64,000 nucleotides of DNA, taken from JACMQX01 sp044225675. Its GTDB lineage: Bacteria > Pseudomonadota > Gammaproteobacteria > Burkholderiales > Burkholderiaceae_C. The number at the start of each line of letters is the position of its first letter. Positions within the stretch are counted from its first letter, which is position 1. The notes under the pieces are model-generated. The model was not told where the DNA came from. It did not search any database and saw only the letters and a program-made list of their open reading frames with translations. Location of the stretch: positions 248,001-312,000 of the forward strand of contig JBGAIH010000001.1 of assembly GCA_044225675.1 (NCBI GenBank), in the 5' to 3' direction. The position numbers and the translations under genes are program-made. Shown piece by piece: positions 26,235 through 33,920 of the stretch.

Positions 26235-27386
26235 TCAGTGTCGGCCGGCCTGGCCCGCCAGCGTCGGCGGCGCGAACACGCCCACCGACAGCAGGACGGC
26301 CTGCACCAGGGCCTGCCGCACCGAGGCCCGGCCCACGCGCGCGGCCTGGGTGTCTTCATCGGTGCCGATGTAGAGAAAGTCCTGATCGGTCAGCTGGATC
26401 ACCCGCACGCCGGGGTTGCGCTCGCGCAGCACGGCCAGCAGCGCGGTGACACCGGGGTCGTCGGGCGGGTAGCCGTTGACCAGTGCCTCCGCCAGGAAGC
26501 TGCCTGCCAGGTCCTCGGCCTGGCGCGGCGTGGCGAAGGCCTCCACCTGCATGCCGGCGTCGTGCAGCAACTGGCGCATGAGCAGGCGCTGCCCCGTGTC
26601 CGGCTCGACGACGGCCACGTGGCAGCCGGCCCCCGGGATCCCGGTGTCGATCTGCGGGCGCGGCAGCTCGGACACCGCCAGGCCCTCGGCGCTGTCTTCG
26701 CGGACGGTGGGCGGAAACCTCAGCACCAGAACGGCGCTGTCGTCGGTGAGGATGCGCTGCGGGTCGAGGACCTGGCTGCGCGCCAGTAGGTCGAACAACT
26801 GCCACGACAGCCGCGGCGCGGCGGCGCGCTCATGCCATCCGGGCTCGTCGAAGCCGCTGGCGATGACGAGAATGTCCGGGTGCATCGGTTCGCCGCCGAA
26901 GGCGACGCGCACCGTGGTGTCGCGCCCGAAGTCCAGGGCCCAGTCGAGGGCGAGTTCCAGCAGCATCTCGAGCACGGCCGGGTCCATCCACACCGACACG
27001 GCATGCAGTTCCGTGGCGACGGTTTTGCGCCCGCCACCGCAGCGGCGGCCCGCCGCCTCGATCGCGCAACGCACCGCAGTGTCGAGCGCCACGTGCTCGC
27101 GCACCGGCAGGTAGTCCGCGCCCAGCATCCGCGCCACCCGCTGGGCCTGCATGCTGGCGTCAGAGAGCCGGCGCAAAAGCCTGCGCGTCTGCGTGACGCG
27201 CGCGGCCGACGGCTGACCCTGCAGCAGCGCCACACCTTTCTGTGCGGCGGCGTCGGCGTCCTGGGCGACGGCGGCCAGCAGGGCGGGCGGGATCTGGGGG
27301 AGTTGGGCGTCCACCACCACGATTTCGGGGAGTGGCGCGGGTCGGGATTCGTCGAGGAGGGGGCGGTGTCCGCCCTTGAGTGACAC
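26235..27386 (-). CDS. Degenerate histidine-kinase/receiver protein (pseudokinase-like), function unknown
   Basis: A 383-residue soluble protein. Residues about 60-110 look like a dimerisation helix pair but lack a His in an H box. Residues about 120-225 have an ATPase-like layout (MLLELALDWALDFG where the N box is expected, Asp in place of Asn; ILVIASGFDEP where the G1 box is expected). Residues 254-365 resemble a receiver (GCHVAVVEPDTGQRLLMRQL), but the phospho-acceptor position is Asn304 (ALVNGYPPDD) and the conserved Lys is not evident. It probably signals by binding rather than phosphotransfer. FNR box 27465 fits a start at about 27430. Confidence 0.6.
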   Translation of the reverse strand: MSLKGGHRPLLDESRPAPLPEIVVVDAQLPQIPPALLAAVAQDADAAAQKGVALLQGQPSAARVTQTRRLLRRLSDASMQAQRVARMLGADYLPVREHVALDTAVRCAIEAAGRRCGGGRKTVATELHAVSVWMDPAVLEMLLELALDWALDFGRDTTVRVAFGGEPMHPDILVIASGFDEPGWHERAAAPRLSWQLFDLLARSQVLDPQRILTDDSAVLVLRFPPTVREDSAEGLAVSELPRPQIDTGIPGAGCHVAVVEPDTGQRLLMRQLLHDAGMQVEAFATPRQAEDLAGSFLAEALVNGYPPDDPGVTALLAVLRERNPGVRVIQLTDQDFLYIGTDEDTQAARVGRASVRQALVQAVLLSVGVFAPPTLAGQAGRH

Positions 27387-27464
27387 GGAGGGTAGTCCTT
27401 TGAGTTCGGCAGGCGCCGGGCACCTGCATCAAGTCCATTGAAACCCGCCGCACGGCCGAGAGGC

Positions 27465-27478
27465 TTGATGCACGTCAA
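27465..27478. promoter_or_regulatory. FNR/Anr box upstream of the pseudokinase gene
   Basis: TTGATGCACGTCAA. For the minus strand a start at 27430 is predicted, with TTCAAT at 27442-27437 as -10 and a 44-nt leader. No matching -10 is seen for the plus-strand receiver gene. Confidence 0.75.
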
Positions 27479-27637
27479 CGCGAAATAGAGGCCCCAGTCC
27501 ATTGGCCTGGGCCTGTGCGCCTCGGAATATTCCGAGGCGCCCTCGGAGTCGGCGCAGGCCTGCAACCAGAGTTCTCCTAGGGTCCGATTCAGCCGGCGCC
27601 GATGTTGCAAAGGGCTTGCGGCGGGCACAGTACAGCC

Positions 27638-28030
27638 ATGCCTTCCAACAGCTCCCCCGCACGCGTTTACCTGGTCGACGACTCCGTCGCGATCCGCTCG
27701 CGTGTGGCCGCATTTCTGGCTGACGACGGCATGGCCATCGTGGGTCAGGCGGCAACGCCGGCCGACGCAATCGACGGCATCCTGTCCGAGCACCCCGACG
27801 TCGTGGTGCTCGACGTGCAACTCGAAGGCGGCACCGGTCTGGACGTCCTGCGCGCCGTGCGCCAGGCCGGCGACGCGGTGAGCTTCGTCGTCTTCAGCAA
27901 CAACGCGCACGCTGCCTACCGCAAGCGCTACCTGGGCGCCGGTGCCATGCTGTTCCTCGACAAGAGTTCCGAGTTCGACCTGCTGCGCCAGGCCGTGCGC
28001 ACCGCCGCCGGCACCCGACACCCTCACTGA
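27638..28030 (+). CDS. Single-domain response regulator (CheY-like receiver)
   Basis: A 130-residue stand-alone receiver: RVYLVDDSVAIRSRV, phospho-acceptor Asp59 in VVLDVQLEG, Ser/Thr and Lys positions in FVVFSNN and LFLDKSSEF. No output domain. It sits 47 bp before the second fnr gene, so it may feed into the same control circuit or receive phosphate from the orphan kinase at 23695. The bases just before its ATG (GGCACAGTACAGCC) nearly repeat those before hemN, with CACAGT at -12 to -7, but no FNR box lies at -41.5. Confidence 0.9.
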   Translation: MPSNSSPARVYLVDDSVAIRSRVAAFLADDGMAIVGQAATPADAIDGILSEHPDVVVLDVQLEGGTGLDVLRAVRQAGDAVSFVVFSNNAHAAYRKRYLGAGAMLFLDKSSEFDLLRQAVRTAAGTRHPH

Positions 28031-28076
28031 TTCACCCAGCAACCCCGCACAACAACCCCCGCCGGAGGACCTTTCC

Positions 28077-28865
28077 ATGACCACGAGCGCACTTGCCAGC
28101 ACCGCCAACAGCCCGGCCCGCTACATTCCCGTGCGGCCTGCCACGTCGTCGGTCACGCCGCTGAAGACCACCTGCTCGGCCTGCCACCTGCGTGACCTGT
28201 GCCTGCCCTGCGGCATGCCCATGAACGACGTGAGCAGCCTGGACAACCTGATGTTCGGCCGGCGCAAGGTGGCAGCGGGCCAGACGCTCTATGCCGACGG
28301 CGAGCGCTTCGGCTTCATTTACGCGGTGCGCATCGGCACCTTCAAGTCCAGCCTGTTGCTGCCCGACGGCCGCGAGCAGGTCAGCGGCTTTCAGATGGCC
28401 GGCGAGCTCATGGGCCTGGACGGCGTGGCCAACGGCCGGCATGCGAGCAGCGCCATCGCGCTGGAAGACGCCGAGGTCTGCGCGATTCCCTACGCCCATC
28501 TTGAAGAGCTGTCGGCGGCCGGCAACGTCGGCCTGCAGCAGGCGATCAACCGCCTCATGAGCCGCGAGATCGTGCGCGAACACAGCCTGATGCTCCTGCT
28601 GGGCAGCATGAGTGCCGAGGAGCGGCTCGCGGCCTTCCTGCTGAACATGTCGCAGCGCATGAAGGCCCGCGGCTTCTCGGCCAGCGAGTTCCATCTGCGC
28701 ATGAGCCGCGCCGACATCGGCAGCTACCTGGGCATCAAGCTCGAAACCGTCAGCCGCACCTTCTCGGCCTTCCAGCGCCAGGGTGTGCTCGAAGTGGACA
28801 AGCGCCATGTGCGCATCCTGGACGCCGACGCGCTCAAGGGCACGATCGACGCCGCGATGCACTGA
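28077..28865 (+). CDS. Second FNR-type regulator
   Basis: A 262-residue Crp/Fnr paralogue. Cluster ligands C33-x2-C36-x5-C42 (CSACHLRDLC) and Cys135 in DAEVC keep the 93-residue FNR spacing. An extra Cys45 follows (LCLPCG). The HTH ends in KLETVSRTF, so it should read the same TTGAT half-sites as the protein at 12340. The two differ through the effector domain and N-terminus. A GGAGGA site precedes ATG 28077. It probably shares a transcript with the receiver gene upstream. Two FNR paralogues in one region imply graded or NO/O2-discriminating control. Confidence 0.93.
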   Translation: MTTSALASTANSPARYIPVRPATSSVTPLKTTCSACHLRDLCLPCGMPMNDVSSLDNLMFGRRKVAAGQTLYADGERFGFIYAVRIGTFKSSLLLPDGREQVSGFQMAGELMGLDGVANGRHASSAIALEDAEVCAIPYAHLEELSAAGNVGLQQAINRLMSREIVREHSLMLLLGSMSAEERLAAFLLNMSQRMKARGFSASEFHLRMSRADIGSYLGIKLETVSRTFSAFQRQGVLEVDKRHVRILDADALKGTIDAAMH

Positions 28866-28879
28866 GGGGATCGGCAGCT

Positions 28880-29473
28880 TTACTGCGCTTGCGCGCCGAG
28901 CTTTCCCATGCGCGCCAGCCACCGGGCGCAGCCGGCTTCACCGAGGCCTTCGACCGAGCCGATCAGCGTGGCACGCACGGGCGAGATGCCCACGAAACCC
29001 AGGATATTGCGCTCCAGCGACTTGAGGCTGTGGGCGCGGAAGTACCAGCGGTACACCGTCGCCGGCATGCCCATGGTGACGATCACCCGGGCGGAGCGCC
29101 CCGTGAGGCCCTTGCGCGCGAAGGCATTGCCGTCAGCCGACGGTTCGAACGCGAAGCCCGGCCGGGCCACTTGTTCGAGGAAGCCCTTGACGAGCGCGGG
29201 CATCTCGCCCAGCCACAGCGGATACAGCAGGACGATGTGGGTGCTCCAGGCGATGTCGTCCTGGGCCGGCGCGAGCCCGGGCGGGACACTGCCTTCCTCC
29301 CAGTCCCTGCGGCCGCGCAGCAGCGGAAAGTCGAGCGTGGCGATCTCCAGCCGCCGCACGGCGTGGCCCGCCGCTTCGGCACCTGCCGCATAGGCATCGG
29401 CCAGCGCGTGGCCCAGATGGCGGACGCTGGCGTCGGGATGCCCCTGCAGAATGAGGATGCGCTGCGGGTTCAA
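28880..29473 (-). CDS. NAD(P)H-dependent oxidoreductase (NQO1/KefF-like flavodoxin fold)
   Basis: A 197-residue flavoprotein with the N-terminal FMN loop RILILQGHPDAS, the middle motif WSTHIVLLYPLWLGEMPALVKGFLEQV and the glycine-rich region VIVTMGMPATVY. Such enzymes reduce quinones by two electrons. The start is TTG at 29473 overlapping the UspA stop (TTGA). No alternative start keeps the first beta strand. It is translationally coupled to the UspA gene and is therefore probably under the FNR box at 30130. Confidence 0.88.
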   Translation of the reverse strand: MNPQRILILQGHPDASVRHLGHALADAYAAGAEAAGHAVRRLEIATLDFPLLRGRRDWEEGSVPPGLAPAQDDIAWSTHIVLLYPLWLGEMPALVKGFLEQVARPGFAFEPSADGNAFARKGLTGRSARVIVTMGMPATVYRWYFRAHSLKSLERNILGFVGISPVRATLIGSVEGLGEAGCARWLARMGKLGAQAQ

Positions 29474-30066
29474 CTGCGTTCGACCTGCAGCGCGGCGGTG
29501 GGCAGGCTCACATGCAGGTGTTTGCCTTCGGCCGCTGAAGGGGCTGCCGTGGCGCCGCCCTCGGGCGACGTCGCGGACGCGGCCTGCGCGGGCAGGCCCG
29601 TGGCCGGCTGCGCTGCGGGCTGCTCGCGCACGAGCAGCACCGGCACGGTGGCATGCCGCAGCACCTGCTCGGCACTGCTGCCCAGCACCATGCGGCCCAG
29701 GCCCCGGCGGCCGTGGGTGCCCATGACGATCAGGTCGGCCTTCCAGCGGGCGGCCTCCGCCAGGATCATTTCCTGCACCGTGCCGGCGAAGCTGTCGAAC
29801 AGCACGGACTCGGCCGCAACGCCAGCGGCTTTGGCCTGCGCGACGCCGTTCGTGAGCACCTGCTGGCCGGCGCTGCGCAGCGCGCCCAGCAAGTCTCCTG
29901 CATAGCCCCAGGCATTGCCGCCCATGGCCATGGCGAAGGACAGCTCGTCCACCACGTGGATCAGCCGCAGCGTGCCGGCGGACTCGGCGGCCACCCGGAT
30001 GGCCTCGGCCAGACCGGCGTTGGAGGTGGGGCTGCCATCGACGGCAACGACAAGGCGCTTGTACAT
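29470..30066 (-). CDS. Universal stress protein (UspA family), C-terminally extended
   Basis: A 198-residue protein. The UspA domain (MYKRLVVAVDGSPTSNAGL ... VMGTHGRRGLGRMVLGSSAEQVL) occupies the first 145 residues. The remaining 50 are an Ala/Pro-rich tail ending in LPTAALQVERS, unlike the compact protein at position 8. AGGAG precedes the ATG at 30066. The FNR box at 30130-30143 gives a predicted start at 30095. It pairs with the coupled NAD(P)H oxidoreductase. Confidence 0.9.
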   Translation of the reverse strand: MYKRLVVAVDGSPTSNAGLAEAIRVAAESAGTLRLIHVVDELSFAMAMGGNAWGYAGDLLGALRSAGQQVLTNGVAQAKAAGVAAESVLFDSFAGTVQEMILAEAARWKADLIVMGTHGRRGLGRMVLGSSAEQVLRHATVPVLLVREQPAAQPATGLPAQAASATSPEGGATAAPSAAEGKHLHVSLPTAALQVERS

Positions 30067-30129
30067 GAGAGGCTCCTGGATCGGGTGGGATGCGACCGGA
30101 CCAGTATGGTCCGGTGCCGGCCGCAGCCG

Positions 30130-30143
30130 TTGATCCAGGTCAA
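30130..30143 (-). promoter_or_regulatory. FNR/Anr box upstream of the uspA-oxidoreductase pair
   Basis: TTGATCCAGGTCAA, identical to the hemN box. Centre 30136.5 predicts a start at 30095 on the minus strand, with CATACT at 30108-30103 close to the -10 position and a 29-nt leader. Confidence 0.8.
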
Positions 30144-30161
30144 GCGGCGCGTGAGTTGCGC

Positions 30162-30698
30162 TCAGGCCGGCGGTGCGGCGCGCACGACATAGCGCACCAC
30201 GTAGCGCACGAAGTCGTCGGCGGGGGTGAAGCGGTCGTAGAGCTGGCGCGCCGCAGCGTTGTCGCGCCGCGTCATCCAGTACAGGCGCGACCAGCCCTGC
30301 AGCGCCATCTGGTCGCGCAGCCACCCGATCAGCGCCGCCCCGACGCCCTGGCCGCGCGCCTCGGGCGCGACGTAAAGGTCTTCGAGATAGCACAGAGGCA
30401 GGGTTTCCCAGGTGCCGTCGTGAAGCACGAAGTTGGCGAAGCCGACGACGGCGCCACCGTGCTCGGCCAGCACGGCATGGATGCTGGAGCCCGCGTCGGT
30501 GATGCGCGCCCAGGTCCGGGCCGTGACGTCGTCAGGCACTCGGGTTTCGTAGAAGTCGCAATAGCCCTGCCAGAGGGCGCGCCACGCCAGCTCGTCGCCG
30601 GGCAGGGCCGGGCGGAGGGTCAGAGGGCGGGCCGGTGCGGAGCCGGCGTCTGCGGCGGGGGCAGGGGAGTGCGGGGCGGGGGAGGCGGACGCGGGCAT
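30162..30698 (-). CDS. GNAT-family N-acetyltransferase
   Basis: A 178-residue acetyltransferase. After an Ala/Pro-rich leader of about 25 residues come LTLRPALPGDELAWRALWQGY, the acetyl-CoA loop VAPEARGQGVGAALI and the C-terminal NAAARQLYDRF. Substrate unknown. The C-terminal VRYVVRYVVR is a short internal duplication. The annotated ATG at 30698 may be too far upstream. It lies upstream of and in the same direction as the uspA pair. Confidence 0.85.
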   Translation of the reverse strand: MPASASPAPHSPAPAADAGSAPARPLTLRPALPGDELAWRALWQGYCDFYETRVPDDVTARTWARITDAGSSIHAVLAEHGGAVVGFANFVLHDGTWETLPLCYLEDLYVAPEARGQGVGAALIGWLRDQMALQGWSRLYWMTRRDNAAARQLYDRFTPADDFVRYVVRYVVRAAPPA

Positions 30699-30927
30699 CG
30701 CCGCATTGTGCCCTCAGCGGGCTGCAACTGCGCTGAGCGGAACATGCCGCCCGAGGCTTTGATGCGCGGGGCATTGACCCGGTGGCTATCGCCGGACTCT
30801 CGGCCTCAGTTCGGGTCGTGATGGATGGGCTCGCCGGTGTCACCTCGCGCTACCTTGCGCAGGAGGGCCGGGCTCCGTCATGATCGGTGTGATTCTGCGG
30901 TCCCGGATCACTCACCCAAGGATTTCC

Positions 30928-31194
30928 ATGACATTCCTTTTTGCAGTTCTGATGCCGCTGTGCCTCCACCTGCTCGTCACGGCCGTGGCGATTGCGACCG
31001 CGCCCGGTGGCTCGTTTGTGGGTCTGGGCGCGATGTACATCGGACTGGTGGCAATTCCCGCTTCGGCCATCGTGAACTACACCCGGACCCGCCGCAAGCC
31101 GCCGCTGCCCTGGCTGCATCTGGTGGCTGGCACTTTCTGGACCACGCTCGTCTATCCGGTGCTGCTGCTCGCGCTGGCCTTGCTGGCCAGCTAA
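30928..31194 (+). CDS. Small hydrophobic membrane protein
   Basis: An 88-residue protein with three predicted membrane helices (about 2-22, 28-46 and 62-86) and a short basic loop (YTRTRRKPPLP) between the last two. AAGGAT lies six bases before ATG 30928. I do not recognise the family. It is isolated between the divergent GNAT gene and a shared terminator. Confidence 0.7.
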   Translation: MTFLFAVLMPLCLHLLVTAVAIATAPGGSFVGLGAMYIGLVAIPASAIVNYTRTRRKPPLPWLHLVAGTFWTTLVYPVLLLALALLAS

Positions 31195-31255
31195 GGCAGC
31201 GCGCGCCTTTGCGCGAATGCCGGCGGCTTCTCGGTGCCCGGCGCGCTCGCCAAAG

Positions 31256-31285
31256 AAAAAGCCGCCTCGCAGGAGGCGGCTTTTT
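31256..31285. terminator. Bidirectional intrinsic terminator
   Basis: Stem GCCGCCTC (31261-31268), loop GCAG, stem GAGGCGGC (31273-31280), flanked by five As on the left and five Ts on the right. It can end both the plus-strand small-membrane-protein transcript and minus-strand infA. Confidence 0.93.
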
Positions 31286-31306
31286 CGCAGGGGACAGGCA
31301 GGCTGC

Positions 31307-31570
31307 TCAGCGGCGCTGTGACGGCGGCACGTAGGGCGCGCGGCCTTCGATGTGCCGGAACATGATTCGGCCCTTGGTCAGGTCGTAGGGGGACATTTCC
31401 AGGGACACGCGGTCGCCGGCGAGGATGCGGATGTGGTTCTTGCGCATCTTGCCGCCGGTGTAGGCGACGAGCTGGTGCCCGTTTTCCAGCGTCACGCGAA
31501 AGCGCGAGTCCGGCAGCACCTCATCGACCTTGCCTTGCATTTCGATCAGTTCTTCCTTGGCCACGATCAT
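31307..31570 (-). CDS. infA: Translation initiation factor IF-1
   Basis: An 87-residue OB-fold protein: KEELIEMQGKVDEVLP, FRVTLENGHQLVAY, GGKMRKNHIRILAGD and VSLEMSPYDLTKGRI. It binds the ribosomal A site during initiation. The C-terminal tail (EGRAPYVPPSQRR) is longer than in E. coli IF-1, typical of a second, stress-associated IF-1 paralogue in some betaproteobacteria. It is not in a ribosomal-protein operon here, which supports the paralogue view. A TACAAT hexamer (31741-31736) could be its -10, giving a leader of about 160 nt. Confidence 0.95.
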   Translation of the reverse strand: MIVAKEELIEMQGKVDEVLPDSRFRVTLENGHQLVAYTGGKMRKNHIRILAGDRVSLEMSPYDLTKGRIMFRHIEGRAPYVPPSQRR

Positions 31571-31808
31571 TCCTTTCGTGAAGTTGATGTCAGCGGGGCA
31601 GGAACAACCACGTCAGCGCCTTTTGGCGGGCGCTCGTCAAAACCGGGGATGCCGGGATTGGGGTGTGCAGGGCCCGGGAGCCGGGCCGCAGAAGGTGGAA
31701 CTTGGCGTGTGACAAGTGTCCTGCCGAATGCAAGCATTGTAACGCCGTGCGCCGGGCTTTGCCGCAGCAGGGTTGTAACGCGCGGCGGCTCGCGCCGGGC
31801 GCATGGCT

Positions 31809-32624
31809 TCAACCCGCCAGTCCCTTGTAGAGCATGTAGGCCGCCAGCAGGTACAGCAGGCCACCGAACACGCGCTTGAGCTGCTTGACGGGCAGCGCAT
31901 GCGCGGCCTTCACGCCCAGCGGCGCCATCAGCACGCTCGCCACGGCGATCACCACGAGGGCCGGCAGGAACAGGTAGCCGACCGAGCCGGCCGGCAGGTT
32001 CTGCACGTTCTGACCGCTGACGATGTAGCCTGCCACGTTGACCACCGCGATCGGAAAGCCCAGCGCCGCGCTGGTGGCGACGGCGTTGTGGATGGGCACG
32101 TTGCACCAGGTCATGAAGGGCACGCTCACGAAGCCGCCACCGGCACCCACCAGCCCCGAGAGGAAGCCGATGCCGCTGCCCGCTGCAAGCTGGCCTGCGG
32201 TGCCGGGCATGGTGCGCGAAGGCGCAGGCTTCTTGTCCAGAAGCATCTGCGTGGCCGAGAAGCCGACGAAGGCGGCGAAGAAGAGCGCCAGCCAGGTGCC
32301 CTTGAGCAGTGCGAAGACGCCCAGGCTGGAGATCAGCCCGCCGATCAGGATGCCGGGAGAGAGCTTCTTCACGATGTCCCAGCGCACGGCGCCGCGCTTG
32401 TGATGCGCCCGCACGCTCGAGATGGAGGTGAAGATGATGGTGGCCATCGAGGTGGCGATGGCCATCTTGACCGCCAGTTCCGCAGGCACGCCGCGCTGGC
32501 CGAGGATGATGGTGATGAAGGGCACCATCAGCATGCCGCCGCCGATGCCCAGCAGGCCCGCGAGAAAGCCCGTGCACAGGCCCAGCAGGATGAGTTCGGC
32601 GATGAGGAGGGGTTCGATCAGCAT
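31809..32624 (-). CDS. TauE/SafE-family sulfite/sulfonate permease
   Basis: A 271-residue membrane protein with about eight helices. It carries the paired family motifs GFLAGLLGIGGGMLMVP (first half) and GFLSGLVGAGGGFVSVP (second half), the internal duplication typical of TauE. These are inner-membrane exporters or importers of sulfur-containing anions. ATG 32624 is preferred to the longer frame because it places the first helix at once. It has no link to a sulfur operon here. Confidence 0.92.
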   Translation of the reverse strand: MLIEPLLIAELILLGLCTGFLAGLLGIGGGMLMVPFITIILGQRGVPAELAVKMAIATSMATIIFTSISSVRAHHKRGAVRWDIVKKLSPGILIGGLISSLGVFALLKGTWLALFFAAFVGFSATQMLLDKKPAPSRTMPGTAGQLAAGSGIGFLSGLVGAGGGFVSVPFMTWCNVPIHNAVATSAALGFPIAVVNVAGYIVSGQNVQNLPAGSVGYLFLPALVVIAVASVLMAPLGVKAAHALPVKQLKRVFGGLLYLLAAYMLYKGLAG

Positions 32625-32707
32625 GGCGGGACGCGGCGGGACTGCGGTGAGCGTTGGCACAAAAAGCAAGGACCAGGGCGCGAGGCGCCATGGTCCCTGA
32701 GGGAATA

Positions 32708-32882
32708 AGGTGTCTGCAGGCCCACCGGGCCGGCATCCTGAACCGGGGGTTCAGGTGGGCGAGGGCAGCTTGCAGTTGGGTTCATCTGACGCGAGACGAT
32801 CACGCTCCACAAGCGATTTACCAAGCCCGTGCTCAGAGAGCATTGGTTCAAGGAAATATAAGACCCGGCATGAACTGCAGAC
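32708..32882 (-). ncRNA. ssrS: 6S RNA
   Basis: About 175 nt downstream of zapA, the usual genomic place of ssrS. The predicted 5' end at 32882 lies seven bases after TACAAT (32894-32889). It begins GTCTGCAG, which pairs perfectly with CTGCAGAC (32719-32712) near the 3' end. Next to that, CCGGG pairs with CCCGG. Near the 3' end the hairpin CCTGAACC ... GGTTCAGG corresponds to the conserved E. coli 6S element CCUUGAACC ... GGUUCAAGG. 6S RNA sequesters the sigma70 holoenzyme in stationary phase. The exact 3' end is uncertain. Confidence 0.85.
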
Positions 32883-32985
32883 GTCTTGATTGTAGGCCGG
32901 CGGCGCCGCGCGTGCGCGGCAAGGGGCAAGAAAAGCCGGCGCTCCGGCAGGCCCCGTGCGAGCGGTCCGTCAGAGCAGGCGGCCG

Positions 32986-33348
32986 TCAGAGCAGGCGGCC
33001 GTCGACGCCGAGCGCGGCATCAAGCCGCTGCAGCAGGCCGTCCAGACGCGGGTCGTACGAGTCGTCGTCGTGGCCGTTGCCATTGGCAAATCCGGACGCC
33101 TGGAATGCCGGGGGCGCGCTCGCGGCGAAGGACGGCGCAGGGCGCTCCTGCACGTCGAAGGCCAGGTTCAGGGCAGCCAGCACGGCGATGCGGTCGCGTG
33201 CCTTGACCTTGCCGGCGTCGCGGATCTTGCACATCGCGGTGTCGACTTTTTCCACCGCATCCAGCAGGCGCGACTCGCCGCCCTCGGGGCAGCCGAGCAG
33301 ATAGCTCTGGCCCATGATCTGGACTTCCAGCTGCTTGGCGGTGGGCAT
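32986..33348 (-). CDS. zapA: Cell division protein ZapA
   Basis: A 120-residue ZapA that crosslinks FtsZ filaments at the division ring. The N-terminal domain has QLEVQIMGQSYLLGCPEGGE and ARDRIAVLAALNLAFD. The C-terminal helix of normal ZapA is followed by an acidic stretch (NGHDDDSYDPRLDGLL). It overlaps the small coiled-coil gene upstream by an ATGA junction, and 6S RNA follows. This arrangement is conserved in proteobacteria. Confidence 0.93.
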   Translation of the reverse strand: MPTAKQLEVQIMGQSYLLGCPEGGESRLLDAVEKVDTAMCKIRDAGKVKARDRIAVLAALNLAFDVQERPAPSFAASAPPAFQASGFANGNGHDDDSYDPRLDGLLQRLDAALGVDGRLL

Positions 33349-33566
33349 CAGGAGGCTTCCTTGTGAATTGCCTCGGGCAGGCGTTCGAGCAGGGCGTCGA
33401 CCCGGGCGCGCGCCGCGCTCAGCCGTGACTTGAGCGAGTCGCGTTCATGCGTGAGCACGTCGACCTGCTCGGACAGCAGCGCATTGGTGCGCTGGAGTTC
33501 CTCGTAGCGCAGAAGCAGGCGCTCCACGCGCTCGGCAATCTGGTCGATTTGGGAAGGTGAGGCCAT
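33348..33566 (-). CDS. Small coiled-coil protein upstream of zapA
   Basis: A 72-residue protein with a nearly continuous helix of heptads (IAERVERLLLRYEELQRTN ... VDVLTHERDSLKSRL). It matches the short family found directly before zapA in gammaproteobacteria and betaproteobacteria (TIGR02449-like), sometimes compared with ZapB. A division-related role is inferred from position. Its stop overlaps the zapA start. Confidence 0.85.
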   Translation of the reverse strand: MASPSQIDQIAERVERLLLRYEELQRTNALLSEQVDVLTHERDSLKSRLSAARARVDALLERLPEAIHKEAS

Positions 33567-33631
33567 GTCTGGATTGTGCTGCAGAAGGCAATTGTAGGGT
33601 TTGCGTCCTGTTTCGCCCTAGAATCGGCGTC

Positions 33632-33825
33632 GTTGGTGCTCGCGGTGTGGTTCACGCGCCGCAGTTCAACGGGAAGCAGGAAGCTCTGAAAAGCCAACCT
33701 GCGCTGCCCCCGCAACGGTAAGCGGACGGATCATCGAGATCCAGCTTGCATCCACTGTCACTGGGCGCCTCCGGGCGCCTGGGAAGACGATGCAGGCCGT
33801 TCCGCCAGCCCGGATACCGGCCAAC
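33632..33825 (+). promoter_or_regulatory. Adenosylcobalamin riboswitch
   Basis: Conserved elements appear in order: GGGAAGC (33671), CCCCGCAACGGTAAGCGG with the B12-box core (33708-33725), CCACTG (33752), GGGAAGACG (33781-33789) and CGGATACCGGCC (33811-33822). A TAGAAT hexamer at 33619-33624 gives a start near 33631. It lies directly upstream of btuB and so controls the whole cobalamin operon. The expression platform between 33826 and 33920 is not a clear intrinsic terminator, so translational control is more likely. Confidence 0.95.
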
Positions 33826-33920
33826 GAGGTGGCCGCCTTGCCCTTGACCGGGTGATGCGGTCTTGACGTCCATGCACTGGCGGGGAAGCCGGTGAGGACA
33901 CTTCAGTGTCAGTTCATTCC

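Noticed and set aside
27590..27637. FNR box at -41.5 of the receiver gene, expected from its hemN-like bases before the ATG
   Set aside because: The expected window (27590-27603) has no TTGAT/ATCAA half-site.
30090..30821. 243-codon plus-strand frame
   Set aside because: Antisense to the GNAT gene; low-complexity Gly/Arg translation.
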